Numbered from the stretch's first letter, positions 37,785-47,090 are shown. The stretch is DNA of 64,000 nucleotides from an uncultured Paracoccus sp. (GCF_947487305.1 NZ_CANKWH010000005.1:62001-126000), one strand, 5' to 3'. Translations and numbers: made by a program. The notes: generated from the letters alone by a model not told the origin.

Positions 37785-38666
37785 TCACCCTTTCACAGAG
37801 CCAGCCATCAGCCCGCGCACGAAGTAGCGGCCGGCGACGATGTAGACGAGCAGGGTGGGCAGGGCGGCGAGGATCGCGCCGGCGAAATGGACGTTGTATT
37901 CCTTCACCCCGGTCGAGGATTGCACGAGGTTGTTCAGCGCCACGGTCATTGGCGGGTTGCTGCCCGCGAAAGAGGCACCGAAGAGGAAGTCGTTCCAGAT
38001 ATTGGTGAACTGCCAGATGATGCAGACGATGGTGATCGGCCCTGACAGTGGCAGCATGATCCGCCAGAAGATCTGGAAGAACCCGGCGCCGTCGATCTGG
38101 GCCGAGCGCACCAGCTCGGTCGGCACGGCGGCGTAATAGTTGCGGAAATACAGCGTCGCAAAGCCGATGCCATAGACCACATGGACGAGGATCAGCCCGG
38201 GAATGGTGCTGGCAAGGCCAAGGATGCCGAGGATGCGGGCCATCGGGATCAGGACGATCTGGAACGGGATGAAGCAGGAAAACAGCATCAGCCCGAACAG
38301 GATGGTGTCGCCGCGAAAGCGCCACTTGGTCAGGATATAGCCGTTCAGCGCCCCCAGCACTGTCGAGATCGCCACGGCGGGCACCACCATCAGGATCGAG
38401 TTGAGGAAATAGGGTTTCAGACCCGTCGCCTCGACCCCGATCTGCGCCGTCGACCAGGCCGAGAGCCAGGGGGCAATCGTCGGCTCCTTGGGCAGGGCCA
38501 TCATGTTGCCGCCGGTGATCTCGGGCAGCGGCTTCACGCTGTTCACCATCATGATGAAGAAGGGCAGAAGGTAGAAGCAGGCGAAGAAGATCAGGACCAC
38601 ATAGATGAAGGTCCGGGTGATGCGGCCGGTGCGGACGGCCGTGTCCTGTGTCGCGACAGCCATCAC
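37785..38666 (-). CDS. CUT1 sugar ABC permease, MalG position
   Basis: 293 residues, six membrane spans. The EAA coupling loop is LVRSAQIDGAGFFQIFWRIM (about 184-203), and the C-terminus RYFVRGLMAGSVKG is the hallmark MalG ending. Its start overlaps the MalF-like gene by 4 bases (ATGA). It forms a heterodimer with that permease to import a mono- or oligosaccharide or polyol. The stop is followed by a 101-base gap before the ATPase gene. Confidence 0.94.
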   Translation of the reverse strand: MMAVATQDTAVRTGRITRTFIYVVLIFFACFYLLPFFIMMVNSVKPLPEITGGNMMALPKEPTIAPWLSAWSTAQIGVEATGLKPYFLNSILMVVPAVAISTVLGALNGYILTKWRFRGDTILFGLMLFSCFIPFQIVLIPMARILGILGLASTIPGLILVHVVYGIGFATLYFRNYYAAVPTELVRSAQIDGAGFFQIFWRIMLPLSGPITIVCIIWQFTNIWNDFLFGASFAGSNPPMTVALNNLVQSSTGVKEYNVHFAGAILAALPTLLVYIVAGRYFVRGLMAGSVKG

Positions 38667-39565
38667 TTCTTCTCCTTCAGCTCGGAATAGATGTAGGGGA
38701 CCATCACCGCCGCCACGCCCATCAGCATGATCACGGCCGAGGCCGCACCGACGCCCATCTGGTTGCGGGTGAAGGTATACGAATACATGAAGGTCGCGGG
38801 CAGCTCGGTCGCGCGGCCCGGTCCGCCGCCGGTCAGGGCGATGACGAGGTCATAAGACTTGATGGCAAGGTGCGCGAGGATGACGAAGGCCGACATGAAG
38901 GCCGGACGCAGCAGCGGAATGACGATCCGGCGATAGAGCTGCCAGTTCGAGGCGCCGTCGATCTGGGCGGCCTTCAGCATCTCGTTGTCGATGCCGCGCA
39001 GCCCGGCGAGGAACATCGCCATGACGAAGCCCGAGGATTGCCAGACCGCCGCGATCACCAGCGTATAGATCGCCATGTTGCGATCCTTGATCCAGCCGAA
39101 CTTGAAGCTTTCCCAGCCCCAGAGTTGCATGGTGTGTTCCAGCCCGATGCCGGGATCGAGGAACCATTTCCACGCCGTGCCGGTGACGATGAAGCTGAGT
39201 GCCATGGGATAGAGATAGATCGGACGCAGCACGCTTTCGCCGCGGATCTTCTGATCGAGGAAGATGGCCAGAAGCAGCCCGATGGCCATGCAGATGACGA
39301 TATAGAGGCTGGCAAAGACCGCCAGGTTCACCAGCGCCGTGCTCCAGGCCGAGAGGCCGAACAGGGTGGCATAGTTCTTGAACCCGACCCAGTCATAGCT
39401 GGGCAGCATCTTGCTGTCGGTGAAGGACAGATAGATCGTGTAGACGATGAAGCCATAGACGAAGACCACCATCGCCGCCACCGAGGGCGACAGAACCAGC
39501 TTGGGCAGCCAGTCCTGAAGCTTGGTGCGGAAATCGGGCTCGGCCGTGCTGTGGACGGAGGCCAT
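38663..39565 (-). CDS. CUT1 sugar ABC permease, MalF position
   Basis: 300 residues, six membrane spans. ASVHSTAEPDFRTKLQDWLP is a soluble N-terminus. The coupling loop is MLKAAQIDGASNWQLYRRIV (about 196-215). Short form without the extra periplasmic domain of E. coli MalF, as usual in alphaproteobacterial sugar importers such as UgpA and AglF. It lies 115 bases downstream of the binding-protein gene, with a hairpin between. Confidence 0.94.
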   Translation of the reverse strand: MASVHSTAEPDFRTKLQDWLPKLVLSPSVAAMVVFVYGFIVYTIYLSFTDSKMLPSYDWVGFKNYATLFGLSAWSTALVNLAVFASLYIVICMAIGLLLAIFLDQKIRGESVLRPIYLYPMALSFIVTGTAWKWFLDPGIGLEHTMQLWGWESFKFGWIKDRNMAIYTLVIAAVWQSSGFVMAMFLAGLRGIDNEMLKAAQIDGASNWQLYRRIVIPLLRPAFMSAFVILAHLAIKSYDLVIALTGGGPGRATELPATFMYSYTFTRNQMGVGAASAVIMLMGVAAVMVPYIYSELKEKK

Positions 39566-39643
39566 GATATCTCCCTTGCAAGGTGCGAGCCATCACGCCG
39601 CCGGGGCGGGTGATCGGGCTCTGATCAGGGGCAAAAGGGGGGT

Positions 39644-39671
39644 GGGCAGGGCCGCTTTTGCGGCCCCGCCC
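39644..39671 (-). terminator. Hairpin after the sugar-binding-protein gene
   Basis: Transcribed from the minus strand, GGGCGGGGCCGC pairs with GCGGCCCTGCCC (one G-U pair) around an AAAA loop, 9 bases after the binding-protein stop, followed by C-rich then TTTT sequence. A likely partial terminator or 3' stabiliser, giving excess binding protein over permeases. Confidence 0.6.
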
Positions 39672-39680
39672 GGTCACGGT

Positions 39681-40937
39681 TTACTGTGCAGCCTCGACGG
39701 CATTGGCCAGCTCTTCGGCGGCCTGGGTGCTGTCGTATTCGCCGTTGAAATGCGCCGTCACCACGTCATAGATCGCGTTCTTCACGGCAGCCGGGTTGGC
39801 ATGGCCATGGGCCATCGAACCCAGCAGCGTGCCTTTTTCCGACGCTTCCTTCAGCTGGGCCATGCCCTTCTTGCCGCAATCGTCGAAATCAGTGTCCGGC
39901 ACATCGGTCCGCGCCGGGACCGAGCCCTTCACCTTGTTGAAGGCGATCTGGAACTCGGGCGATTCGATGGCGCTGGCCATGGCGTTCTGGGCCTGCTTGG
40001 CGGCGTCATCGCCCTGCTTGAACATGACGAATTCGTCGCTGTTGAAGGTCACGACGCCCGCCGTGCCCGGCACCCGGAAGCACAGGAAGTCGGTGCCCGG
40101 CACCTTGCCCGCGTTCAGGAATTCGCCCTTGGCCCAGTCACCCATGATCTGGAAGGCGGCCTCGTTGTTGATGACCATGGCCGAGGCCAGGTTCCAGTCG
40201 CGGCCCGAGAAGTTGTCATCCACGAAGCCACGCAGCTGGGTCATCTTGTCAAAGGCCTGAACCATCTCGGGCGAGTTCAGCGCCGCCGGGTCCAGATCGA
40301 TGAAGGCCTTGGTGTAAAGCTCGGGTCCGCCGGTCGCCAGCACCGCGCTGTCGAAGATGGTGGCGTCCTGCCAGGGCTGACCGCCATGGGCCAGCGCGAC
40401 CTTGCCCGAATCCTTCACCTTCTGCAGGGCGGCGATGAATTCGTCCCAGGTGGTCGGCTCGGCAATGCCCATCTCGTCCAGCATGGCCTTGTTGGCCCAG
40501 ACCCAGTTGGTCGAGTGCACGTTCACCGGCGCGGCGATCCAAGTGCCGTCGGGCTTGCTGAACTTCTGGATGGCGGCGGGGATCACCGCGTCCCAGTTCT
40601 CGGCGGCGGCAACCTCGTTCAGGTCGGCAAGCACTTCGCCCTGCTGCGCCCAGTCCAGAATGTCGAAGCCCAGCATCTGCACGGCTGTCGGCGGGTCGCC
40701 TGCGGTCACACGGGCGCGCAGCGCGGTCATCGCCGCCTCGCCACCGCCGCCAGCCACCGGCATGTCCTTCCAGCCAATTCCCTGGCCGGCGAGGTTTTCC
40801 TTCAGCACGTTCAGCGCCGCAGCCTCGCCACCGGCGGTCCACCAGTGCAGCACCTCGACATCCTCGGCCTTCGCCGCAGCGGACAGGGCAAGGGTTAGTG
40901 CCAGGGCCGAAACACCGGCCTTCGCAAGAATTTTCAT
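39681..40937 (-). CDS. Periplasmic sugar-binding protein of a CUT1 ABC importer
   Basis: 418 residues with a signal peptide ([20 protein letters not shown], cleavage near AAKAED at about 25) and a GGAGGAG ribosome site. SBP_bac_1 features: [20 protein letters not shown] (about 27-46), [20 protein letters not shown] (about 76-95) and [16 protein letters not shown]. The type resembles binding proteins of glucose, mannose and disaccharide importers, but I cannot assign the ligand. First gene of the ten-gene operon, divergent from a LacI regulator, with an operator-like palindrome 46 bases upstream. Confidence 0.93.
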   Translation of the reverse strand: MKILAKAGVSALALTLALSAAAKAEDVEVLHWWTAGGEAAALNVLKENLAGQGIGWKDMPVAGGGGEAAMTALRARVTAGDPPTAVQMLGFDILDWAQQGEVLADLNEVAAAENWDAVIPAAIQKFSKPDGTWIAAPVNVHSTNWVWANKAMLDEMGIAEPTTWDEFIAALQKVKDSGKVALAHGGQPWQDATIFDSAVLATGGPELYTKAFIDLDPAALNSPEMVQAFDKMTQLRGFVDDNFSGRDWNLASAMVINNEAAFQIMGDWAKGEFLNAGKVPGTDFLCFRVPGTAGVVTFNSDEFVMFKQGDDAAKQAQNAMASAIESPEFQIAFNKVKGSVPARTDVPDTDFDDCGKKGMAQLKEASEKGTLLGSMAHGHANPAAVKNAIYDVVTAHFNGEYDSTQAAEELANAVEAAQ

Positions 40938-40982
40938 GTTTCTCCTCCCGGTTGTCTTTCCCCGCCTGGCGGGGAGTGGGTA

Positions 40983-40998
40983 ATTAAAACGTTATAAA
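40983..40998. promoter_or_regulatory. LacI-type operator before the sugar operon
   Basis: ATTAAAACGTTATAAA has the central AACGTT of LacI-family operators and symmetry at 12 of 16 positions, in a 255-base region between the divergent binding-protein and LacI genes. Confidence 0.55.
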
Positions 40999-41010
40999 CA
41001 CCCGACTCGT

Positions 41011-41098
41011 CAACAAAAATATTTCGACTGGCCGCGCAGCGAATTTGCAGTAAACGCAAGGACTTCGCGTGCTGCAGCGCAGCGACGAAATATTGTTG
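41011..41098. repeat. Inverted repeat in the binding-protein/LacI intergenic region
   Basis: CAACAAAAATATTTCG (41011-41026) faces CGAAATATTGTTG (41086-41098). The nine bases CGAAATATT and the outer GTTG match, with a short gap in one arm. The arms are 59 bases apart in an AT-richer stretch, so they may be two opposed regulator sites or promoter elements for the two transcripts. Confidence 0.4.
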
Positions 41099-41192
41099 TA
41101 TCGTTGCACATACCTAGCGTAACCTCGTCCCAAGCTAGAAACCGAGGTCTGCCCTGCCCGATACATCCGCCCCTTCGCCGACCCGAGCCCGC

Positions 41193-42185
41193 GTGACCCT
41201 GCGCACCATCGCGGGCGAGACTGGCTTGGCCGTGACCACCGTGTCGCGGGCGCTGTCGAACGACCCGCGAATCGCCGCGACGACCCGCGCGCTGGTGGCC
41301 GAAACCGCCGAACGGCTCGGCTATGTCCCCGACCGGGCGGCGCAGCGGCTGCGCACCGGGCGCACCAAGGTGATCCAGGTGCTGCTGAACCTCGACCACG
41401 AATTCCTCAGCTTCACCCACGAACTGCTGGGCGGCCTTTCCGAGGCGCTGGCCGGCACCGGCTATTCGGTCACGCTGTTTCCCGACATCCTGGAACGCGA
41501 CCGCCTGACCGCCGTGCGCCAGATTGTCGAGGGCCGGCTGGGGGACGGCATCATCTTCAACCGGACCGAGCCCTTCGATACCCGCGTCCGCTACCTGACC
41601 GAGCAGGGATTTCCCTTCGTCTGCCATGGCCGGACCGAGTTTTCCGTGCCCCACCCCTCGGTCGATTACGACAACGAGGCTTTCGCCCGCATCGCCATCC
41701 AGCGGCTGTTGGCCCATGGCCGGACCCGGCCGCTGATGATCCTGCCACCCGCCCGCTATACCTTTTCCCAGCATCTGCGCTGGGGTGCCGTTGCGGCGGC
41801 GCGGGATGCCGGGATCACCATCGAGTTGCCGGACGAGATCACGCTCGACACGCCGCAGGACCAGGCCGCCGACTGGATGCGCCAGCGTCTGGCACGATCC
41901 GACCGGCCCGACGGCGTCATCTGTGTGGGTGAGGTCGCGGCGCTCATCACCATGGCCGCTTGTGCCGATAATGGATTGCAGATCGGCCGCGACATCGACG
42001 TGGTGGCCAAACGTGCCAGCGGCGTCTTTGATCTCCTGCGCCCGCGCATCGACGCCCTGACCGAGGACCTGCGTGAGACCGGCCGGGCGATGGGTGACAT
42101 CCTCTTGCGCTCGCTCGCGGGCGAGGATCCGACGGGGTTGCAGGTGCTGCTTGCCCCCGGAACCGACTTCCGCCAGGACGCCTAG
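41193..42185 (+). CDS. LacI-family regulator divergent from the sugar operon
   Basis: 330 residues from GTG 41193. No ATG lies in frame just upstream, but CTG 41154 could add 13 residues. Helix-turn-helix LRTIAGETGLAVTTVSRALS (about 3-22), hinge YVPDRAAQRLRTGRTKVIQV, and an AglR/Cra-like core (LLGGLSEALAGTGYSVTLFP, GDGIIFNRTEPFD, DGVICVGEVAALITMAACAD). Divergent placement beside the binding-protein gene makes it the primary candidate for sugar-responsive control of that operon. It converges with the aldehyde dehydrogenase gene 5 bases beyond its stop. Confidence 0.92.
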   Translation: MTLRTIAGETGLAVTTVSRALSNDPRIAATTRALVAETAERLGYVPDRAAQRLRTGRTKVIQVLLNLDHEFLSFTHELLGGLSEALAGTGYSVTLFPDILERDRLTAVRQIVEGRLGDGIIFNRTEPFDTRVRYLTEQGFPFVCHGRTEFSVPHPSVDYDNEAFARIAIQRLLAHGRTRPLMILPPARYTFSQHLRWGAVAAARDAGITIELPDEITLDTPQDQAADWMRQRLARSDRPDGVICVGEVAALITMAACADNGLQIGRDIDVVAKRASGVFDLLRPRIDALTEDLRETGRAMGDILLRSLAGEDPTGLQVLLAPGTDFRQDA

Positions 42186-42190
42186 GCGGA

Positions 42191-43714
42191 TCATCCCGCG
42201 ACCCAGTTGTTGCGGCCGCGCGCGACGCGCATCTGCACGGTCTTCAGCTCCAGGTACTCCTCGATGCCAAAACGGCCGAGTTCGCGGCCCAGCCCGCTTT
42301 CCTTCACCCCCCCGAAAGGCAGCTCGGCAAAGCCGTCCATCCAGGTGTTCGTCCAGACCGTGCCGGCGCGCACCTTGCGGGCGAAGTTGAGGCAGGTATG
42401 GACATCAAGGCTCCACACCCCGGCCGAAAGACCATAGGCCGCGTTGTTCGCCAGTTCGATCGCCTCGTCCTCGGTCCTGAAGGTCAGGACCGACAGGACC
42501 GGCCCGAACACCTCTTCCCGCGCAATGGCCATCTCGGGCGTCACCCCCGCCACCACGGTCGGAGCATAGAAACGACCGTCCAGCCCAGGCACCGCCAGCA
42601 CGCCGCCGCCGATCACCACCTTGGCGCCCGCCGCCTCTGCCTCGCGCACATAGCCGTCGATCTTGCCCAGATGCTCGTCCGAGATGATCGCCCCGACCTG
42701 CGTCGCATCGCTCAGCGGATCGCCGAAGGGCACCTTGCGCGACAGCGCCGCGATGCGGTCGGTCAGCGCCTCGGCCACGTCCTCGTGCACGATGATCCGG
42801 CTGCCGGAATTGCAGCATTCGCCGGCGTTGAAATAGATGCCGAAGGCGATCGCATCCGCCGCCGCATCCAGGTCGGCATCGGGAAAGATCACCTGCGGGT
42901 TCTTGCCGCCCAGCTCCAGCGACACCTTCTTCAGCGTGCCCGAGGCCGCCGCGACGATGCGCTTGCCCACCCCGGTCGAACCGGTGAAGCTGACCATGTC
43001 CACATCCGGATGCGCGGTCATGACCGCACCTACCGGATCGCCATAGCCCAGCACAAGGTTGGCCACGCCCGCGGGCAGCCCGGCCTCTTCCAGCAGTTCG
43101 AACAGGATCACCGTGGTCGAGGGCGTCATTTCCGAGGGTTTCACCACCGCCGTGCAGCCGGCGGCCAGCGCGAAGGGCAGTTTCTGGCTAACGATCAGGA
43201 AGGGGAAATTCCATGGCGTGATGATCGCGGCCACCCCGATCGGTTCCTTCAGCACCAGCCCCAGCATGTCGGGGCCCAGATTGTTGTGGCTGTCGCCATG
43301 CGCCATCCGCGCCAAGGCGGCCGCATAGCGCCAGATATCCGCCGCGCCCTCGATCTCGCCCCGCGCCTGCGCGATGGGCTTGCCCGATTCCAGCACCTCG
43401 ATCCGGGCGATCCGCTCGCGGTCACGATCGATCAGATCGGCCACCCGGTTCAGGATCTCGGACCGCGACTTGCCCGAGGAGAAGGCCCAATCGCCTTGGT
43501 CAAAGGTCCGGCGGGCGGCGGCGATGGCGGCCAGCACCTCAGCCTCGCCACCCTTGGCCGAACGGCTGGCCAGCACCCCGTGCGAGGGCGAGACACGGTC
43601 GAACGTCGCACCATCGGCGCTGTCTTTCCACACACCATCGATCAGGTGGCGGCCGGTGAAGGGCGTGGCCGGCACGGCAGCACCGCTGGCGGGGATCAGG
43701 GTAAATTCGGTCAT
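42191..43714 (-). CDS. NAD(P)-dependent aldehyde dehydrogenase
   Basis: 507 residues. Catalytic base Glu267 (LELGGKNP) and nucleophile Cys301 (NAGECCNSGSR, the second of two adjacent Cys), with cofactor motif TPWNFPFLIVSQKL (about 165) and FTGSTGVGKRI (about 240). It is similar in outline to betaine-aldehyde and 4-guanidinobutyraldehyde dehydrogenases, but with no feature that fixes a substrate. Last gene of a four-gene minus-strand operon, 3 bases after the enoyl-CoA hydratase gene; its aldehyde probably arises from that pathway. Confidence 0.92.
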   Translation of the reverse strand: MTEFTLIPASGAAVPATPFTGRHLIDGVWKDSADGATFDRVSPSHGVLASRSAKGGEAEVLAAIAAARRTFDQGDWAFSSGKSRSEILNRVADLIDRDRERIARIEVLESGKPIAQARGEIEGAADIWRYAAALARMAHGDSHNNLGPDMLGLVLKEPIGVAAIITPWNFPFLIVSQKLPFALAAGCTAVVKPSEMTPSTTVILFELLEEAGLPAGVANLVLGYGDPVGAVMTAHPDVDMVSFTGSTGVGKRIVAAASGTLKKVSLELGGKNPQVIFPDADLDAAADAIAFGIYFNAGECCNSGSRIIVHEDVAEALTDRIAALSRKVPFGDPLSDATQVGAIISDEHLGKIDGYVREAEAAGAKVVIGGGVLAVPGLDGRFYAPTVVAGVTPEMAIAREEVFGPVLSVLTFRTEDEAIELANNAAYGLSAGVWSLDVHTCLNFARKVRAGTVWTNTWMDGFAELPFGGVKESGLGRELGRFGIEEYLELKTVQMRVARGRNNWVAG

Positions 43715-43717
43715 GGC

Positions 43718-44488
43718 TCAGGTTCCCGGAAACACGGGTTTGCGTTTGTTGGCAAAGGCGTCAACGCCTTCGGCCTTGTCGGCGCTGGCGGCGATCATGC
43801 CCGACCCCAGCGCCTCGATCATGGCATCGCGATCCTCGCCGACACCGGCATGGATCATGTATTTCGCGACCTCGGTGGCGCGGGGCGAGGTCGTCAGCAG
43901 CTTCTCGGCGATGGCCCGCGCGGCGGCCGCCGGATCCTCCGCGATCTCGGCCACGAAGCCGCAGGCCAGCGCGCGCTCGGCACTGATCCGGCGCCCGAAG
44001 AGCGCCATTTCCTTCAGCATCGGTTCCGGCAGCAGCCGGGCGATGCGCTGCGTGCCGGACCAGCCCGGAACGATGCCGACCTGGCTTTCCGGCAGCGCCA
44101 GCGTGGCAGCGGGCGCGATCACCCGGATATCGCAGGCCGAGGCCAGTTCCAGCCCGCCGCCAAAGGCATGGGCCTGCAAGACGGCAATGGTCGGCTTTGA
44201 CAGCCGCGCCAACCGGTCGAAGATGCGATGCCCGTCGCGAACCCAGATGCGGGCGAATTCGGCGGGCGCATATCCGGCCCAGGCCTTGATATCGGCCCCG
44301 GCGCAGAACGCGCGCTCACCGTCCGAGGTCAGCAGCACCGCCCGCACGCCTGTATCCCGGTCGATCTGGTGACAATGCGCGGCCAGCTGTGCCAGCATCT
44401 CGGGGGTGAAGGCGTTGAGCTTCGTCGGGTTGTCCAGCCGCAGCGTGGCAATGCCGCCTTGGGTGTCCAGATGAACCGCACCGCTCAC
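43718..44488 (-). CDS. Enoyl-CoA hydratase/isomerase (crotonase) family protein
   Basis: 256 residues. Oxyanion-hole elements are ERAFCAGADIKAWAGY (about 58-73) and QAHAFGGGLELASACDIRV (about 106-124). The two catalytic positions are read as Gln/Glu region LPESQVGIVPGWSGTQRI (about 133-150). It hydrates, isomerises or retro-aldol-cleaves an acyl-CoA. Start overlaps the CoA-transferase stop by 4 bases, so its substrate is most likely the CoA ester that enzyme makes. Confidence 0.9.
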   Translation of the reverse strand: MSGAVHLDTQGGIATLRLDNPTKLNAFTPEMLAQLAAHCHQIDRDTGVRAVLLTSDGERAFCAGADIKAWAGYAPAEFARIWVRDGHRIFDRLARLSKPTIAVLQAHAFGGGLELASACDIRVIAPAATLALPESQVGIVPGWSGTQRIARLLPEPMLKEMALFGRRISAERALACGFVAEIAEDPAAAARAIAEKLLTTSPRATEVAKYMIHAGVGEDRDAMIEALGSGMIAASADKAEGVDAFANKRKPVFPGT

Positions 44489-46056
44489 AGCGCAAGCTCC
44501 ATCGGGCCCTCAACCAGCAAAGATTTCGACATGGTGATGGCATTGTCAGCCACCTTTACCCGACCTTGCGAGGCGGCGATGATGTCGCGCTCGGCTTCGA
44601 TCCCCGGCATGATCTCGATGGCGACCAGCCCCTCGGGGGTCAGCCGGATCACGCAGCGCTCGGTGATATACAGCGCCTCCTGCCCGGTCTCTACGGCGCG
44701 GGCGCCCGAGAAGGTCACATGCTCGACCTCCTCCACCATCTTGGTGAATTTTCCGGGCTTCGAGATGCGCAGACCGTTTTGCGACAGGTCGAACTCGGCC
44801 GCCGCCTCGAAGAAGCCCGAGAAGACGATCTTGCGGGCATTGGCGGTGATGTCGACGAATCCGCCGCAGCCGGCGGTCAGATAGGGCTTCTTGCCCAGCT
44901 TCGACACGTTCACATTGCCCTGCACGTCCACCTCGAGGAAGGACAGGAAGGACATGTCGAAGCCGCCACCCTGGAAATAGCTGAACTGGTTCGGCGAGGG
45001 GACGTATCCGTAGGCGTTCGAGGCGCAGCCGAAGGCAAAGCCGGTCAGCGGCATGCCCCCCACCGCACCCTGCTCGATCGCCCAGGTCACGGCCTGCGGC
45101 TCGCCGGCTTCCAGCAGGATGCGCGGCACCATGGCCGAGATACCAAAGCCCAGATTTGCCGTCTGGCCCCGGCGCAGTTCCAGCGCGGCGCGGCGGGCGA
45201 TGATCTTCTCGACGCCATGCTCGGCCAGCGAAAAGCTGGACCAAGGGCGCATGATCTCGCCCGAGATCGCGGGGTCGTAATCGGTTTCCGTGGTCTGGCG
45301 CTGATCGGGCGCAACCACGACCAGATCGACCAGATGGCCCGGCACATGGACGTCATGGGGGCGCAGACTGCCCGAGGCGGTGACGCGCTTGACCTGCGCA
45401 ATGACCAGCCCTCGATGGTTGCGGGTAGCAATGGCCTGATCGAGACCGCCGAGATAGGCGCCCTCGTGCTCATAGGTCAGGTTGCCATCCTCATCCGCCG
45501 TGGTGGCGCGGATGATGGCGACATTCGGGATGATATTCGGGAAATGCAGCCAGGTCTGGCCGCCGAATTCCTGCCGGAAGACGATGGGTTCGGCTGCGGC
45601 AACCTCGTTCATCGCGCAACCCTGCCGGATCGGATCGACGAAGGTGTCGAGCCCCACCCGCGTCAGCACGCCGGGGCGGCGGGCGGCCACGTCGCGGTGC
45701 ATGTCGAACATGATCCCCGAGGGCACGTTATAGGCCAGCACCCGGTTTTCCACGATCATCTTCCAGATCTCGGGCATCGGCAGGTTCGACGAGCCCGAGG
45801 GATAGGAGCCGCCGAGGATACGCTTCAGCAGCCCGTCCTTGGCGATGTGATCGACGCCCTTCACGCCATACATGTCACCCGCCGCAATGGGGTGCAGCGT
45901 GGTCAGATCGCGCGGATGGCCCTCGGCGTCGAAACGCTCGCCCAAGGCCTTCAGCACGGCATCGGGACACCCCAGCGCCGAGGAAGAGGAGACGGTGACA
46001 ACGGCCCCGTCGGCAATGCGCGATACCGCCTCGGCAGCGCTGACGATCTTGGACAT
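44485..46056 (-). CDS. Family I CoA-transferase, fused alpha-beta (YdiF/propionate-CoA type)
   Basis: 523 residues, single chain combining both halves that are separate in AtoDA-type enzymes. Alpha half about 1-270 (SKIVSAAEAVSRIADGAVVT), beta half about 290-520, with the catalytic glutamate at Glu328 in WAIEQGAVGGMPLTG, which forms the glutamyl-CoA thioester. It moves CoA from acetyl- or propionyl-CoA to a carboxylic acid. It starts inside the stop of the Gfo/Idh gene (TAATG) and precedes the crotonase, so it probably activates a sugar-derived or branched acid. The combination with a Gfo/Idh enzyme is unusual. Confidence 0.9.
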   Translation of the reverse strand: MSKIVSAAEAVSRIADGAVVTVSSSSALGCPDAVLKALGERFDAEGHPRDLTTLHPIAAGDMYGVKGVDHIAKDGLLKRILGGSYPSGSSNLPMPEIWKMIVENRVLAYNVPSGIMFDMHRDVAARRPGVLTRVGLDTFVDPIRQGCAMNEVAAAEPIVFRQEFGGQTWLHFPNIIPNVAIIRATTADEDGNLTYEHEGAYLGGLDQAIATRNHRGLVIAQVKRVTASGSLRPHDVHVPGHLVDLVVVAPDQRQTTETDYDPAISGEIMRPWSSFSLAEHGVEKIIARRAALELRRGQTANLGFGISAMVPRILLEAGEPQAVTWAIEQGAVGGMPLTGFAFGCASNAYGYVPSPNQFSYFQGGGFDMSFLSFLEVDVQGNVNVSKLGKKPYLTAGCGGFVDITANARKIVFSGFFEAAAEFDLSQNGLRISKPGKFTKMVEEVEHVTFSGARAVETGQEALYITERCVIRLTPEGLVAIEIMPGIEAERDIIAASQGRVKVADNAITMSKSLLVEGPMELAL

Positions 46057-47054
46057 TACAGCCCTCCGTAATTGACGGCGGTGCGCTTGCCGGTCCGGGC
46101 CGCCTCGGCCACGGCTTCGGCGACGGCCAGCGAGGCAACGCCATCGCGGCCATCGGCCGAGGGACGGCCCTGGCCCGCGACGGCATCGGCAAAAAGCGCG
46201 ACTGCACGCTCGTAAAGGTCATGGGTCGCAAAGCTGACCGGCTCGGTACCCGCGGCCGTGACCAGCGTGATCTCTCCGACCGGCTGCTGGGTCATCACGT
46301 TGCGGGCGAAGATCGAGCCCTCGCTGCCGTGGATCTCGATCCCGGTGCCGGCGAACTGGTGGGTAAAGCTTTCATGGGCCTGAACCTGCGCGCCCGAGGG
46401 CGTGGACCAGACCGACATCACGCTGTCCTCGACACCCTGCCCCATGCCGGATTGCGCGGTCATGGCGACGACCTCGACCGGGTCCTCGTCCAGATGGAAG
46501 CGCACGGTATCGGCGTCGTGGACGGTGATATCGGGAATGACCCCGCCGCCCGCCGCCGGATTGTCGATCCGCCAGCCCTGCAGATGCGGCGGCAGATAGA
46601 CGGCGTGGAACACCCGGACGCTGCGAACCGTGCCGATGCGGCCCGACTGCACCAGATCGCGGATCGCCAGATGGCTGCCCGCGTTGCGCAGGTGGTGGTT
46701 GGTGGCAAAGACCAGCCCGGCATCCTTCGCCGCGCGGACCATGGTCACGGCGTCCGCGACCGACATGGCCAGCGGCTTTTCGCACAGCACATGCTTGCCC
46801 GCCGCGATGGCCGCCATGGCCTGCGGGAAGTGCTTTTCATTGGTGGTCGAGATATAGACCGCATCCAGATCTGCATCAGCCAGCATCGCGGCCAGATCGG
46901 CACAGCCTGTGGCGATGCCATTGGCGGCGGCATAGTCCCGCGCGCGGTCAGCACTGGAGGACAGGACGGAACGAACCTCGCCGCCCGTCGCCCGCATGGC
47001 CCCGATCATGTGCTGGGACGCGATGTTGCTCGCGCCGATCAAACCCCAACGCAT
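46056..47054 (-). CDS. Gfo/Idh/MocA-family NAD(P)-dependent oxidoreductase
   Basis: 332 residues from ATG 47054; the frame is open upstream, but only through the operator region. Rossmann motif MRWGLIGASNIASQHMIGAM (about 1-20), the conserved EKP lysine in HVLCEKPLAMS (about 91-101), and a C-terminal alpha/beta domain with GVIPDITVHDADTVRFHL. Oxidises or reduces a sugar or inositol hydroxyl. First gene of the operon Gfo/Idh, CoA-transferase, crotonase, aldehyde dehydrogenase, controlled by the tandem operators just upstream. Confidence 0.93.
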   Translation of the reverse strand: MRWGLIGASNIASQHMIGAMRATGGEVRSVLSSSADRARDYAAANGIATGCADLAAMLADADLDAVYISTTNEKHFPQAMAAIAAGKHVLCEKPLAMSVADAVTMVRAAKDAGLVFATNHHLRNAGSHLAIRDLVQSGRIGTVRSVRVFHAVYLPPHLQGWRIDNPAAGGGVIPDITVHDADTVRFHLDEDPVEVVAMTAQSGMGQGVEDSVMSVWSTPSGAQVQAHESFTHQFAGTGIEIHGSEGSIFARNVMTQQPVGEITLVTAAGTEPVSFATHDLYERAVALFADAVAGQGRPSADGRDGVASLAVAEAVAEAARTGKRTAVNYGGL

Positions 47055-47069
47055 GTCTGTTCCCCCGAA

Positions 47070-47085
47070 TCTGGACCGTTCCAGA
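47070..47085. promoter_or_regulatory. LacI-type operator, promoter-distal of a tandem pair
   Basis: TCTGGACCGTTCCAGA is symmetric in 14 of 16 positions. Its centre is 21 bases, two helical turns, from that of the second site, and it lies 16 bases before the Gfo/Idh start. Confidence 0.6.
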
Positions 47086-47090
47086 TATAA

